From positions 8,425,430-8,489,429 of the forward strand of contig CM021321.1 of assembly GCA_010645155.1 (NCBI GenBank): a stretch of DNA of 64,000 nucleotides. The letters are read 5' to 3'. The notes under the pieces were generated by a model. The model was given only the letters and a program-made list of their open reading frames with translations. It searched no databases and was not told the origin of the DNA. Of this stretch, positions 1 through 10,937 are shown piece by piece; position 1 is the stretch's first letter; the number at the start of each line of letters is the position of its first letter. The stretch comes from Tigriopus japonicus (taxonomy: Eukaryota; Arthropoda; Copepoda; Harpacticoida; Harpacticidae). Position numbers and translations under genes: made by a program.

Positions 1-189
1 TTCCAAGATGGTCTGTTTTGCAGAACTATCAATTGACGTTTGCTTATCTCACTGGACACTCTCATGAACAAGGTACCCAACCACTCCACCCCACCACTGG
101 GCAGTGACAAACAATTTCTTGACAAAATGATGACATTGTACCGTTGCTTAAATGATTCTTGGTCTTGATCATTGAAGCCTCAGTTCAGC

Positions 190-615
190 TCTTTTCCAAC
201 ACAAATGGGTAATGGTGACGATGCGAGGTCCGGACAAAAGAGCGAACCAGTTTTGGCAGAACTTTTCGGACCAGTAATGCCAAAAAAACATCAAGAAAAA
301 GGCCATACTTGGTTGAACAGAAACAAATTGTGTTATGCCATGATTGGCATCTGAGCTAACAAATTTGGAAACCATAAGTAATGATTTAAAGCAACTCAGA
401 CATTCTTGATTTACTCAAAGAAAGAACGTGAAATTAAAAATGCCCAAAAATAATCTGGAATTTGGAAGTTGAGAATCTGGTAAACAAGAATTTTCGTTAA
501 GGCAATAATAGCTAAATATGTTTTTGTATCTGTTTTGAGGTAGAACATGTTTTAAATGGGAAGAAGTGTTGTCCATGGCATTTGCCATTTTACAATTTGA
601 AACTATTGATTTGGA
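190..615 (+). repeat. Dispersed repeat, copy 1 (inverted partner at 11.7-12.1 kb)
   Basis: This roughly 430-bp stretch is similar, in reverse orientation, to 11672-12085. Shared landmarks include the GTAATGGTGACGATG block, the ACACAATTTGTTTCTG block (read from the other strand) and the region ending in CAATAGTTT. The copies differ by many substitutions and indels, so the family is old. No terminal repeats or target duplication could be made out, so its class is unknown. Confidence 0.6.
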
Positions 616-1254
616 AGCTCCTTAGTTTGCCCTGGCACAATGCAAATACTCATGATCATGACATCCAAGTCAATGTTCAAAGCCAGAGCATAGGGGATTT
701 TGGGCACAATTCACAAGCAAGCTTGGCTCAAAAAGGTTCTTTAGAGCCATAGAATCAAAGAGATAATCATGGCAACTTACAGCACAGCTTTTCCTACCCT
801 TGGCACTTGGGTTTTAGATGAGACAACATACAATTTAAAGCTTATTTAGAAGAGGACATTTTTAGTGATTTCAAGGTTCAAAAAGCAATTTTTCGTTCTT
901 TTGACTCGAAGTTGAAAAGCGCAAGTTTTTTGTCAAAAAAAGTGCAAGGCCCAAGAGCCCAAAAACGTGCGCAAAGCCCCAAAAATAGCTGAGCACCATA
1001 GCACAGCCAACGGCCCTGTTTTGCCGCTAGCGGAATGATTTAAAATGCTCACTTGAAGCAACCTTTGTTATGTCCCATATAAGCAAGAGAAATAGGCCAA
1101 AATTTTGAGAATGTTTCTAATATCGAGATTGAGGGAAAATGGAAAATTTCTTATATTGAGAATTCATGTGTAGTAAAATTTTGGTCAGCGCGGAAAAGTT
1201 GCTTATATCGCGAAAATTGCTTAAACTGAGATTTCTTTTATCGAGATTCGACTG

Positions 1255-1885
1255 TACATGAATGACTAGTGGACGCACAAGCCATTTATCACTTAGCTTG
1301 AGGTGTATCAGAGTGTGCGAAATTTTTGGATGAAATAATAACAGGGCTTGGTTGGCCACAGAAATCTCTCGATTGATTCAGAGTATTGGACTCGGTTGAT
1401 CTAAAGTTTTTGGGCAGCGATGACCCACGGATTGGGGAGTGATGACCCACGGATTGGGTAGCGATGACCCACGGATGGGGCAGCGATGACCCACGGATTA
1501 GGCAGCAATGATTCACAGAATAGTGTTGGTTAACCCAAGGAAGGGGCGGATATTATCCTTCTCCCTCCTCGCCAGATAGTTTCTTCATTAATGTAAAGAT
1601 CCATCCACAATACGAGTTCCTGTCCTTAATGGGAGGTTCCGTCCTCGGTAAGAGGTTCCGTCCTCGATGAGAGGTTCGTTTTGCCCGGGGGGCATCTTTC
1701 CGGTTTATCCTGGTCGCCATTGAAACAACGTGAAAGCACGCAGTAAAAGTAAAGTAGTTTCGTGGGTATGAAGCCCCCCGGCACATTTATTGGAGTCATT
1801 GGCTAGAGAGATATCACAGCTATTTATACATGAATGACTAGTGGACGCACAAGCCAATTATCACTTGGCTTGAGGTGAATCAGAG
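1255..1885 (+). repeat. 59-bp direct repeats bracketing about 570 bp
   Basis: The 59-bp block at 1255-1313, beginning TACATGAATGACTAGTGG, recurs in the same orientation at 1827-1885 with only about four differences, both ending ATCAGAG. The interval holds a 24-bp minisatellite and a GC-richer segment. It could be a segmental duplication or the remains of a small element with terminal direct repeats. No primer-binding site or coding sequence is visible. Confidence 0.5.
1412..1515 (+). repeat. Minisatellite, about 24-bp unit
   Basis: Roughly four to five tandem copies of a unit containing GATGACCCACGGATTGGG, with units differing in a few bases (GCAGC/GAGTG/GTAGC spacers). The open frame across it is a by-product of the tandem repeat. 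Confidence 0.75.
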
Positions 1886-2478
1886 ACCGCTTTAAATACT
1901 GATTGACTATCACATGATATTACTACTTCTTTCTATTTTTCCGTAGCTACGGAGCGGTTGCCTTTTGGGCAGCTTTAGTGAGTGCGGATCAGGGGGCGCA
2001 CATTGATTTGAGGCTTGGGTGCGGATGTTTCTGCTTGAAATGGGAGTGATTACCGTATCATTTTACGGACCTGCTGCCGTTAGCAGTGTAAGCTTGCCAA
2101 AAAAATCTGTTTTTAAGGGTCAGATTTTCGATAAATGTTGCATTTATGGGCAATGGCATGGTTAATGTATGTTGAGAAGTATTGCAAAGTAATTTGAAAA
2201 CAAAAGGAGAAATTGGAAGCCTTCAATTAAACAAATTATTTGTTTTTAGGTTTAGTTGCCCCACGAACCGATCTCCACTGGCCATCTCGTTATTCAAAGT
2301 CGGGCATTCCTAATTTCAAAGTTCGGAAGAACCCTCTCAACTTATATAGCGAATTTTTAGATAAAAGCAACAAAACAAACTTTTTGTAAAAACAATGTCA
2401 AGAATTGGTATTTCAACTTCAAGTTGTGCAGATAAGAAAGGCATTGTTGCAATTACCAGGCCTAAAACTTCGTTTTAG

Positions 2479-3124
2479 TTACCTCGCACGCTCATCAGAA
2501 ACACAGGTCTTCCGAACTTTTTTCCCGCCAAAACTGATGACGTCACTAGTATATGTTGCATATTGCAACATATGGCAGTATTTAGGAAGTTTATACTGTT
2601 CGTATGATTCATTGGTTGAAATATAAATTGCTGAACCAGTGTCATTAACATTTTTACTACCATCTGTCCAGATGTGTAGTCCTTCTGTCCCTTTATCATG
2701 CCCATCTGGAAAGAAATCAAGGATTTGAATGCAGTTTTTACCTTTGATTAGATTTTGATCCAAGATCATGTTATTTCTTACATCTCGTGGAAGGATATCA
2801 AGTAACCACTTTTTATGGCCTTTTTAATTCATTTTCGTTCCCATTCCATCCCATGTGTCCTTACCCAAGGTTAGGTAGTTCCTTGTTAATTGACTTTGGA
2901 CCACTGATTTAACGTACAAATGTAAAGGAAATACGCCCAGTACAACCTCTATTCCCCCTTGTTGGCGTGGATTTTCTGATGTGTCCGAGCGTTAGCAGAC
3001 CTAATCGTTGAACACGGTCTAACTTCTTTGTGTTGCATTTTTTTCTGAGCTCCCATTCTATTGTTATTTTGGGAGGACCCCACACTTTACGAAAGCTGCC
3101 GCTTATTCGGGCTATTACGTACAA
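2479..3124 (-). mobile_element. Non-LTR retrotransposon fragment (Jockey-like RT end and RNase H)
   Basis: Read on the minus strand, 3124 to about 2909 encodes a segment resembling the end of a Jockey-type reverse transcriptase (LDRVQRLGLLTLGHIRKSTPT, close to the family's 'QRLALLAITGA.RTTPT' block). After a decayed stretch, 2830-2540 encodes an RNase H start with the diagnostic LHIWTDGSK, where D is the first catalytic aspartate. The two parts are in different frames and no complete ORF survives, so this is a dead 5'-truncated copy. Assignment to the Jockey side of the LINE tree is inferred from the RT tail followed by RNase H; the clade is not certain. Confidence 0.7.
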
Positions 3125-3797
3125 TTATAACAATGGAATTTACGTACTGCTTTTGTAAATTTACACTTATGTTAAAAAAGTTTGTACTGAGTAAATAAGT
3201 TTTATCAAGACAATAAAAACAAACTGTGATTATAAATCAAGTTTGGTTAAAAAATCCATAAGGTTTAATGCTTTAAGGAATTTCAAATACTTAGAAATTC
3301 AAATTTAGCATCATTAGTGTAGTGCACAGTGAAGAGCATTTTGGCAAACCCACAGCTTTTTTAGTTAACAGAATGCACATTAACAACATTAACACAAGCG
3401 TGATTTTGTTGTTTTTGGGGCTTCGGAGGTGCTAACATGAATTCCCTGACTGAGAGCAGGATGCAGCATCTTTTGAATTCATCAAGCTACCGTTTTTATT
3501 ACAGCTCACAACCAGATGCAAGATTTAGAAAACTTTCAATTTTTCTTGGCAATTCTTTGGGAAATTATGGAACTAGCCCTTTTAACAAAAATGGCCTTTT
3601 CACATTTTCTCCATTAATCCAAATTTGGTCGACTTGATCTCACTGCGATAGTTATCTATTGCATAAAAGTGGAAGTTTAGCATTGTGAGGGCAATTTCCG
3701 AAAAAATAATGAACTAAGTATTTGAAAGCGAGGTAAGAATAACCGAGGTACTGATGGTATTTGTTAAAAATGGATTCGATTCAAAACAAGGGGATTG
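3125..3797. other. Downstream flank of the sulfotransferase gene
   Basis: No gene is recognised. A minus-strand AATAAA (plus TTTATT near 3495-3500) lies about 300 nt beyond the sulfotransferase stop codon and could serve as its polyadenylation signal, but other A/T-rich possibilities exist. Confidence 0.35.
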
Positions 3798-5111
3798 TCA
3801 AATGGTTGGCACAGTTTCAAAGAAATGTCTAAATTCACTCAGTTTTGGAAACCCAAAATGAGCCAACGTGATTTCGATTGTCGCTATTTGAGCATCTGTA
3901 AAGTCTGGAGCTTTGACCCTCCGCATATTATTTCTGCTCAAGAGACTTCCTGCTTGGGAGTCATTTTGGAGTGGGAGTAATAGGTTCTTTAAGTTACTCG
4001 TCTGAATGGAGCAATGCTTCAGAATCTTGTTAATTTGCATCTCAGGCTCAACCAGGAGTTCTTCGTAAGCCACGGGTAAAAAATCGACTATGCCTTTATC
4101 TTTGTAAGTCTTGCAGAAAAGATAAAAGCTCAGCACAATTTCTGTCCAACATCGGACATGATCATAATTTTGCATCGAGTTCTGAATCATCTCGATGAAG
4201 AATTGGTCGAGATCGGGTTCATCTGGTTTGATGCTGGCGTACACTTTCCAAACATATTTCTTGAAGACCAAGCGATAAACCCAAGTAGGGAAAAGGTTCA
4301 CCGAGTTAATGAATGAGGCCACTGTTTTCTCTGGTGAGCGATAAGCAAAGATATGCTTGATTTCTGGGCAAACTCGAGCAATTCGATGAGCAATAGCCAC
4401 AATCGAAGGCCGAAGTTTAATTACGTAGTTATCAACTTTGGTCTGATTAAGGGCTTTGCATTGGACATAAATCAATGCTTGCAGAAGTGCATCACTGTCA
4501 GATCTGCTTCTCACTAAACTTTTGGCTTTCGGGTTCTCTCCATTTTCGAGAAGTGTTATGAAGTCTGGCTCCGACATGGACAACGTATTTGGGATTTGGT
4601 CCATCATTTGGGTCAAAAGGGTGGAGCCACAGCGACCCGTGGTACATATAAAGATGATATTCTTGTCCTTTGGAGGTCCGAGCTCTTGAGCAAACTTGAG
4701 AAAATGGTCTAATCGGATAGTTAAGACCTGTTGAGCATACTTGAAATGAACGATGAACGTAAATGGGGATTGTTCGGAGCCGTAAAAGTTGAAGCCTGGA
4801 GGACCTTGCACAAAAATGGCGTGTGTTTCAGTCACGGATAAAAGAGCTACATTATCGGCCTTGAGCACATCCGGATGTTCATAGGAGTCGTGTGTAAGAA
4901 GAAAATGATGCCTGGAAGCCGGTTCGGTCTCGATCATCTTGCCCTTGGCTAGAATATTGCAACGGTGAACACTGTAAGCGTAGTTAATGCGGCTAGATTT
5001 GGCATCGTCGACTTTGCCGCTGAAAATCGAGTAGCCAAACACGACCTTGAGCACTGCATTGAGATATTTAAAGATGCCTTGGCAAAATCGGACCCACAAA
5101 TACATGAACAT
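3798..5111 (-). CDS. Sulfotransferase-like P-loop protein, 437 aa
   Basis: Single uninterrupted ORF. The key motif is FICTTGRCGSTLL (about residues 154-166), which matches the 5'-phosphosulfate-binding loop of PAPS-dependent sulfotransferases. The segment FAYRSPEKTVASF (about 255-267) matches the 3'-phosphate-binding region, with Arg and Ser in the expected places. These enzymes move sulfate from PAPS to a hydroxyl or amine; the acceptor cannot be read from sequence. Residues 1-30 are hydrophobic/aromatic and may be a type II Golgi anchor, but two basic residues break the segment, so this is uncertain. The first Met at 5111 was taken as the start because no better upstream in-frame start was seen; an extra 5' exon cannot be excluded. 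The lack of introns could reflect a retrocopy or an intron-poor family, but the frame is intact and shows no sign of decay. Confidence 0.85.
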   Translation of the reverse strand: MFMYLWVRFCQGIFKYLNAVLKVVFGYSIFSGKVDDAKSSRINYAYSVHRCNILAKGKMIETEPASRHHFLLTHDSYEHPDVLKADNVALLSVTETHAIFVQGPPGFNFYGSEQSPFTFIVHFKYAQQVLTIRLDHFLKFAQELGPPKDKNIIFICTTGRCGSTLLTQMMDQIPNTLSMSEPDFITLLENGENPKAKSLVRSRSDSDALLQALIYVQCKALNQTKVDNYVIKLRPSIVAIAHRIARVCPEIKHIFAYRSPEKTVASFINSVNLFPTWVYRLVFKKYVWKVYASIKPDEPDLDQFFIEMIQNSMQNYDHVRCWTEIVLSFYLFCKTYKDKGIVDFLPVAYEELLVEPEMQINKILKHCSIQTSNLKNLLLPLQNDSQAGSLLSRNNMRRVKAPDFTDAQIATIEITLAHFGFPKLSEFRHFFETVPTI

Positions 5112-7042
5112 GATGATGAGCTGTGTCGAACTGCCTGATGATAGTAATGACCGAGATTAATCAAACAATCATAAAAAGAGTGAGAGTGTGGGGAATGTCA
5201 CGGTATCAGTGATTGGTGGTGAGTCAGAATCATTGCCGTTATCTAGATCAAACAACATGGATTGAAACCGAGTTGAAGAGCCGTACAGAAAGTTAAAGCA
5301 AGTTTGATTTGTTGCTCCGTTTGAAGTACGGGCCAGATCCATTAACTTGAAGGATTTACACGGGGTCATGCTGGGCAAGCATTGTTGGAGTGTTTCTTGA
5401 TTGATTTTATATTACTTAGAACAAAAGACCCCCCACCCCGCTTTCAATGAATCTTCAATGAGTAAAAAGCTTGTAGCATAAGGAAACTCTAAAATTATAT
5501 TGAGCGCTTTACTCCTGTTTATTCCAAATATGAGGTAACAAAGCTAAGAAAGAACTATTTAAGTAATGGGGAGATATTCCCATTTCAATTGATAAGAACG
5601 TGTAAAAACAATTGTATTAATATTACCTCATCAAATGCCCATGGGTGCATGAAACTACTGATATGATTTTTGTCCGCGAATCATACATGGTTGCCTCGAA
5701 TTAAAGTCCCATGCCAAATCAAGAACCATTCTTTAAACATTAGGTTTGTGATCAAATAGAAGAAAGACGAATTGAAGAAAATAGTTTTAGTTATTATAAA
5801 AAAAATATTTATGAAATTGATCGACTTGTTATGAAGCTATGAAGTTTTTCAAACCTCAAATTAATTTCACCGTCTCACTTTGTCACAAATTCCCATCAAA
5901 GTTTTTGGAACTCTAATTTGATACCACCCTGTACCCCAGTGTTACTGAAATAGACGCAATATTGATCTTTTGGGTCAGAAAGAATTAGTACACATCGATC
6001 TTTGCCGAACTGCTTTTCAATCCCCTGTAAATCGGAAATTGATCCCATCGGTACGCGAAATTAAGTTGATCTTTCTTTTTCAAACTCGGAAAGCAGCCAA
6101 GCACAGTACTGAAGTGAGTCTACCGGGTGATTCATAAGAAACGGAACAGGAAACCATGTCCGTAACTCACATATGGTTGATCTGATGAAAAATGTATGAA
6201 ACTCAAAAATATGCAGCAGTTAACAATTCTTAAGATACATGTGGTTTTATTTCATAAATGCCGCCTTCTTTCGATTTTCGGCAAATTTCGGCAAGGAAAA
6301 AGAAGTTGGAGTTACGAACGCTATGTTTTCAGAAATGGCCCCTCACGGGAAAAATTGTCATCGCTTAAATATTGAATTTGGGTGAAATTACTTTCTCTGA
6401 TTCTTCTAGTCAAGTGTTTGGCCAGTCATATCCAATGAAGGTGAGGTTCTTATAGGGTGCAGAAGATAAAACTGCATAGGTCTTTAAATTGCTCTAGAGC
6501 CGTCAAAAATGATATTGTTCGTCGGAAATTTTGACTCTAGAATTTTAAAACCTTTTTCTTCAGATTGAAACAAAAAACTGATTAATGCATGAAAACAAAC
6601 TTAAAATGGAATCCCAAAACCAAGGATACCCAAGATTAGTTAAATTTAACTTGTTGTTGAAACCCGCTGAACGTTTTAATCAAATTATATTAAAATTAAC
6701 AATGTTATAGCCGTTAAAGTTTTTTCATCAACACACGCAGTTTTCTCATTTGCACCGTGTATATGGTTTCAATCACGAATTATAGACGGTATAATTAAAT
6801 ATTCCTCTTCTTTTGAAACGCCCGGTAAGAGAACAATTGAAGTCAGGGCTCTTCTGACGCTAATAATAGTACAATGAAATGCAATATGCAATGTAAAGGA
6901 AAGTTTTAGCTTTTGTAATGGTTGCCGTGGGCCAAAGTCAAAGGGTTGTCATCCCAGTTGATCAACTTTATTTTACGTTCATGAGATTGCTTAGTAAACT
7001 AAATAGACACCGTGTTAACACTCTAACCTTGCGTAGGTGAGG
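5112..7042. other. Intergenic DNA upstream of the sulfotransferase
   Basis: About 1.9 kb with no recognised gene. It is AT-rich, and small open frames on both strands lack domains. The promoter of the minus-strand sulfotransferase should lie near 5112-5400, but no clear TATA or initiator was identified. Confidence 0.5.
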
Positions 7043-7335
7043 CTACAGTTCTATATAGACAGAAATGTCACTCCAGTTAGGTCAGTGGAGATTTGTTTTG
7101 AGCTCATTTCAGCAGTCCAGCAGCAAGGGTGCCAGGTGACTTGATTCTTTATGCATTGCTCTTGTTTGAGCGAGCATAGCAGTTGAAAGAGCAAATCTGC
7201 CACTGACTCCCTGAAATCGCAAATTCCAGTTTTGAATCACGTGTATTCAATGTCAAATCCCATTGCACACACAGTGCAAGCTTGTTGAATCTCGAACCAT
7301 TTGGGAGTGACATTTCTGTGTATACAGAACTGTAG
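7043..7335. mobile_element. MITE with about 33-bp terminal inverted repeats, copy 1
   Basis: The left end CTACAGTTCTATATAGACAG and the right end (reverse complement CTACAGTTCTGTATACACAG) form an inverted repeat of about 33 bp with few mismatches. The element is about 293 bp, has no coding capacity, and is flanked by direct repeats of GTGAGG (AGGTGAGG if the outer bases are counted as duplicated target). A diverged relative lies at about 18318-18613. It appears to be a non-autonomous DNA transposon mobilised by an unseen transposase. Confidence 0.75.
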
Positions 7336-7514
7336 GTGAGGCATAGCAAAGAGGACGGTATTCCTCGGGCATATCGAAGCGCGCCGTCTTTGAAAGCACT
7401 CAAGCACTGAAATTTTTCGGGATTTTGTTCAAAATACATGTTTTACACGGACTTTTTCAGGATCTTTTCAAACAATTCATGTTTTTTTTATTCTAGAATA
7501 AAATATCTTTTTAA

Positions 7515-7640
7515 GGAAGCCAGAATGGCCACGCGTACTAACGCGTTCTTAAAAGTGGCGAGTATAAGTGCTTCCCCAGACGGCGTAGGTTCGAATCCTG
7601 TTGGAGGTCGGATTGAAGCTGTCGGGAGAAATCCTTGCAG
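7515..7640 (+). mobile_element. tRNA-derived SINE head
   Basis: GGAAGCCAGAATGGCCACGCG followed by an anticodon-arm-like segment, a long variable arm and GTAGGTTCGAATCCTG, which is a good box B / T-arm. The long variable arm suggests a Leu- or Ser-type tRNA ancestor. It matches the minus-strand SINE at 27572-27750 up to GGGAGAAATCCTTG, after which the sequence switches into LINE coding DNA. It is not a functional tRNA because the acceptor stem does not close. Confidence 0.7.
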
Positions 7641-8130
7641 GAATGAGAGAGCTCTCGTTTTGGGAGAGGCTCCAGAAGTTAGGCCTGTACAGTATTCAGA
7701 GAAGGTATGAAAGGTATCTGATACTGTATGTTTTCAAGAGCATTCATGGGCTCTGTCCTAACCCAGACTTTGAGATCAGTTGTAGCGATTGTAGAGGTTT
7801 TACGTGCGTTCTGAGAGCACCTCGAAATCCAAAGGAATCCAGGCTAGTTCGAACAATGAAGTCCTCCTCTCTTCTTTATCGGGCTCCTTCATTGTTCAAT
7901 TTGTTACCCATTAGTCTTCGTCGGGAATATGTTGGAGCTGATCCTCTAACAGCATTTAGGGCAGGATTGGACAAATTTTTGAATACTATTCCTGACCAAC
8001 CCACTATTCAAGGATTGTACAGATCTGCCTACAGTAACTCATTGGTAGATCAAATTTCATATAAACGGTAATTTTATAAACTAAATTAATCATTAACTCT
8101 CTTTTTTTAGCGGTATTAAAAAATAAAAAG
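7641..8130 (+). mobile_element. 3' end of a LINE reverse transcriptase ORF, fused to a SINE head
   Basis: From about 7646 to the stop at 8071 the frame encodes ELSFWERLQKLGLYS, then YERYLILYVFKSIHGLCP and later SLLYRAPSLFNLLPISLR. This is the usual C-terminal tail of CR1/L2/Jockey-type reverse transcriptases (WERL..L.L.S.QRR.ERY ... RLFN.LP). The 3' end is AGCGGTATTAAAAAATAAAAAG. The catalytic part of the RT is absent, so it cannot act by itself. The upstream part of the same open frame is SINE, which makes this a chimeric insertion. The exact LINE clade is not resolved. Confidence 0.75.
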
Positions 8131-8150
8131 TTGGGTGTTATAACACCCAA
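8131..8150. repeat. Perfect 20-bp palindrome
   Basis: TTGGGTGTTA is followed directly by its reverse complement. The same TTGGGTGTTA recurs exactly 1000 bp on, at 9131-9140, followed by the imperfect CAATACCCAA. The pair may mark ends of a decayed element that encloses the foldback element at 8285-8931. Confidence 0.5.
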
Positions 8151-8284
8151 ACACTATTCTTGTTTAAATTGATTTTCTGCCGCCCCGGGAAACTTTGACG
8201 TGTTTTTTAGTTAAAAAGAGTTGCTCATGAGAAAAACACCTTCATTCTCGTCTTAAAAGTTTAAAATTTGATCGAAATTTATTG

Positions 8285-8931
8285 AGGCATGCAGGGGGAG
8301 GTTTAAGTGATCTCTTCAAAAATCTTATCGCGGGCGGATGAAAGAAGAGAAAAGGCTTGTTCGTCAATGTAAGATTTTGGTCAGTGCAAGGGTTTTCGCG
8401 TTTTGCAGACCGCTCTTATGACTTAGATGCTACAAAAAATGTCGAATTGCAAGTTTGGACAGTTTGATTCTCGGTTTCGTAAGAATTTGCAAAAATTATT
8501 CTTTTGATTAAAAAATGGCAAGCACTTAAAAAAGACCTTTTTTATTGAAGAGAAACACGTACAAAACACGGCATTTTGTTTGGGACCTTGATGGTTTTGG
8601 AGCTTTACAATACAAATCAGTGCTTATAACATCACCTCCACTTGTACTTACCCCAAAAAGTGGCCTTTTGTTGAGAATTTTCTCGTGCAAGAACGAGCAA
8701 ATAAAGTGTGCATTTTTTTCCAAAATCCTAATCAAAGGTGTTCAAACTTGCAATTCGACATTTTTCATGGCATCTAATTCACAAGGGCGGTCTGTAAATT
8801 GCGAAAACCCTTAAACTGCCCAAATTCTCACGAGCCACCCACTGCCGCCAAACAAGCCTTTTCTCTTCTTTCATCCGCCCGCGATAAGATTATTGAAGAG
8901 ATCACTCAAACCTCCCCCTGCATTTCTCATT
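8285..8931. mobile_element. Foldback (long-TIR) element, copy 1
   Basis: The two halves are largely reverse complements. The left arm starts AGGCATGCAGGGGGAGG, runs through TCTTATCGCGGGCGGATG and on to GTCGAATTGCAAGTTTGGA. The right arm carries the complements, ending CCCCCTGCATTTCTCATT. Each arm is about 240 bp, with a short central spacer. The small ORFs inside are by-products; no transposase is present. A near-identical copy sits in the DAD1 intron (56355-57000), and a diverged half-copy lies at about 37944-38147. Confidence 0.85.
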
Positions 8932-8999
8932 CCGGCGGTAATTCTTTTAATTTCCCAAGTACTAAAGCTGCTATCAAATTAGTTGTACAATACTAATTA

Positions 9000-10887
9000 G
9001 GTTGCCCTTTTATATTATAATACTTCGCATGTTCTTGCATGTGTGGGCGAAGATTGAAGTCTTTTTACACCATAGTTTGTGTACAGTGAGCTTGTAAATT
9101 TTGGTTTTTTTTACAGTGAGCTTTTAAATTTTGGGTGTTACAATACCCAATTGTCTGGAACTGCCCTTAACATTTACGACATTTTGTATGATGAAATTGA
9201 AAAATAAAAATTTTGTATGACAAAAATGTCCATTTTTGACCCCCCAAAAAGCAGAAAAAAATGCTCCGGGTTTATGAAATCCCAAATTCCTAAGCAATCT
9301 ATGTAGGTTTTTGATCGTATTAAGTATATGTAAATTCTTTATTTTTGTTTGTTTTGCCACGACAGGTCAAAATAGTAATAAATATTAACTAAATCATACT
9401 TATAACATTTTTTTTGGAAAAACGGTGATTTAATTATCTTCACATCACTAAGTTGAATGCTCATTTAAAAATTTAAGGAAATCTACTGAACAGACGTGTC
9501 TTTAGACGTGTGAATATGATTTTTTCCTGAAGAACCATGCTCAATTTGGATCAAAAGCGATTTTTCAAAATCTTACAGAATTTCACAAAATTTGAATTGA
9601 ACACGTACCAATAAGCCCTTTTTATGATTCAAAAGGTATTTAAAACTATGTATTTTAAGTGTGATTTAGATTATATTTTTATTATTTTGACTTGCGACTA
9701 AATATAAAAAATGAAGAATTTTCATGCTGTTTGTGTGAAACCTACGACTTCTTTCTCTGCAATGTAAACGAGCAAAGTTGTTCTGATGATTTTCATGCAC
9801 TATTATAACATCACAAAGTAATAAGAGAAGCCGAAGTTATGAATATCTTAAGCCCTTTCATTCTAATTGTGTGTTGTGGCACCCAAAAATTTAACCTTTG
9901 ATATAGTCACGGTCATACAATATAACGCATTAAATTTGTTGTATTTAATACCAGTGCTATAGTACCTTTATACCTTAAAAATACTTCACGTGTACAGTGT
10001 GTAACAAAAGTTTCGTCCTGAAAGAGTTAACTTCAACAATTTGAATTTATATTTGGAGCTATTTCAACATCAAACTCGTTTAATGAGCTTGTTGCTACAT
10101 CAAAATTTGATCTGATAATTATTGGGGCATTTAGTTATTAGTTTTGTTATTTCTGCCCCATGATTAAGTAATGAAGATGATTATTAACTTATGGAAATAC
10201 TTTTTCTGGTGTTGTATTTTGTTCATTATACCTAAAATGTGAGTAAAAGCAATTAAAAATGTGCAACCCACTTAGAGCCAACCAAGTGCTTTTTCTCGGC
10301 AGAATTGTTCTTGCATGTGCGCTCATGGGCCTCACACTGTGTTATAATTTATGGTTAAAGCTTAACTTATGCACGACACTGGGTTGCAATTCGTGAAGCA
10401 CCCAAAAAATTAACGTGAAATGTGTCAAACCAAGTGGAATAGGGGAAAAGTAATGGTGATTTTTGAGTTTTTACTAAAACCTCACTAAAATGAAATAAAA
10501 AGTAATATATAATGCATATAAATAAAAGGTAAAACAGTTATAAAATAACATAAAAGAATAGTATTTCTTTACAAGCTCTGACTGATCATTGATGAAACAG
10601 ATCCTTGTAAAATGTAGGCTCAAACTTGAAGCCACTCAATGTGCAGTTTCATGCAAAAGCTAACAAGTCATACTTGTCAAATCAATGCGGGATCTAGAAA
10701 ATAGGCCTCTCACATTGGTTAGAGTATATAACATGAAAATCCATCTACTCTTAGATAATAAAGGCTCTTTTTCTGAGGTTAAGGTCAACAATCTCATAAT
10801 AAGCTCTCACTCTATTGATTTCATTGTCGGCCCACTTTGGGTCATGGCAAAAATTCGTTCAACATCCACTTCTTCTAGTGATCCGTG
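9000..10887. other. AT-rich intergenic DNA
   Basis: No gene recognised. Short TTGGGTGTTA / CACCCAAA-type motifs recur near 9131, 9874 and 10400, suggesting decayed element ends. Small open frames lack domains. Confidence 0.5.
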
Positions 10888-10937
10888 CCTAACCTGACCT
10901 AACCTAACTTGACCTAACCTAACCTAACCTAACCTAA
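10888..10937. repeat. Interstitial telomere-like repeat (CCTAA/TTAGG)
   Basis: About 50 bp consisting mostly of CCTAA units, with a few TGA-containing variants. TTAGG is the ancestral arthropod telomere unit, so this is an interstitial telomeric sequence, possibly from double-strand-break repair or retroposition. No chromosome end is implied, since unique sequence lies on both sides. Confidence 0.75.

Larger units (their letters stand above)
1..2478. other. Intergenic repeat-rich DNA
   Basis: No convincing gene is seen. The stretch contains one half of an inverted dispersed repeat (about 190-615), a 59-bp direct repeat (1255-1313 and 1827-1885), a 24-bp-unit minisatellite near 1412-1515, and a GC-richer segment at about 1540-1790 with short duplicated phrases such as GAGGTTCCGTCCTCG. 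The small open frames here have no recognisable domain. Confidence 0.6.

Noticed and set aside
5941..6350. Possible mariner remnant (ACCCTGTACC and similar)
   Set aside because: No paired terminus, TA duplication or transposase frame could be found.
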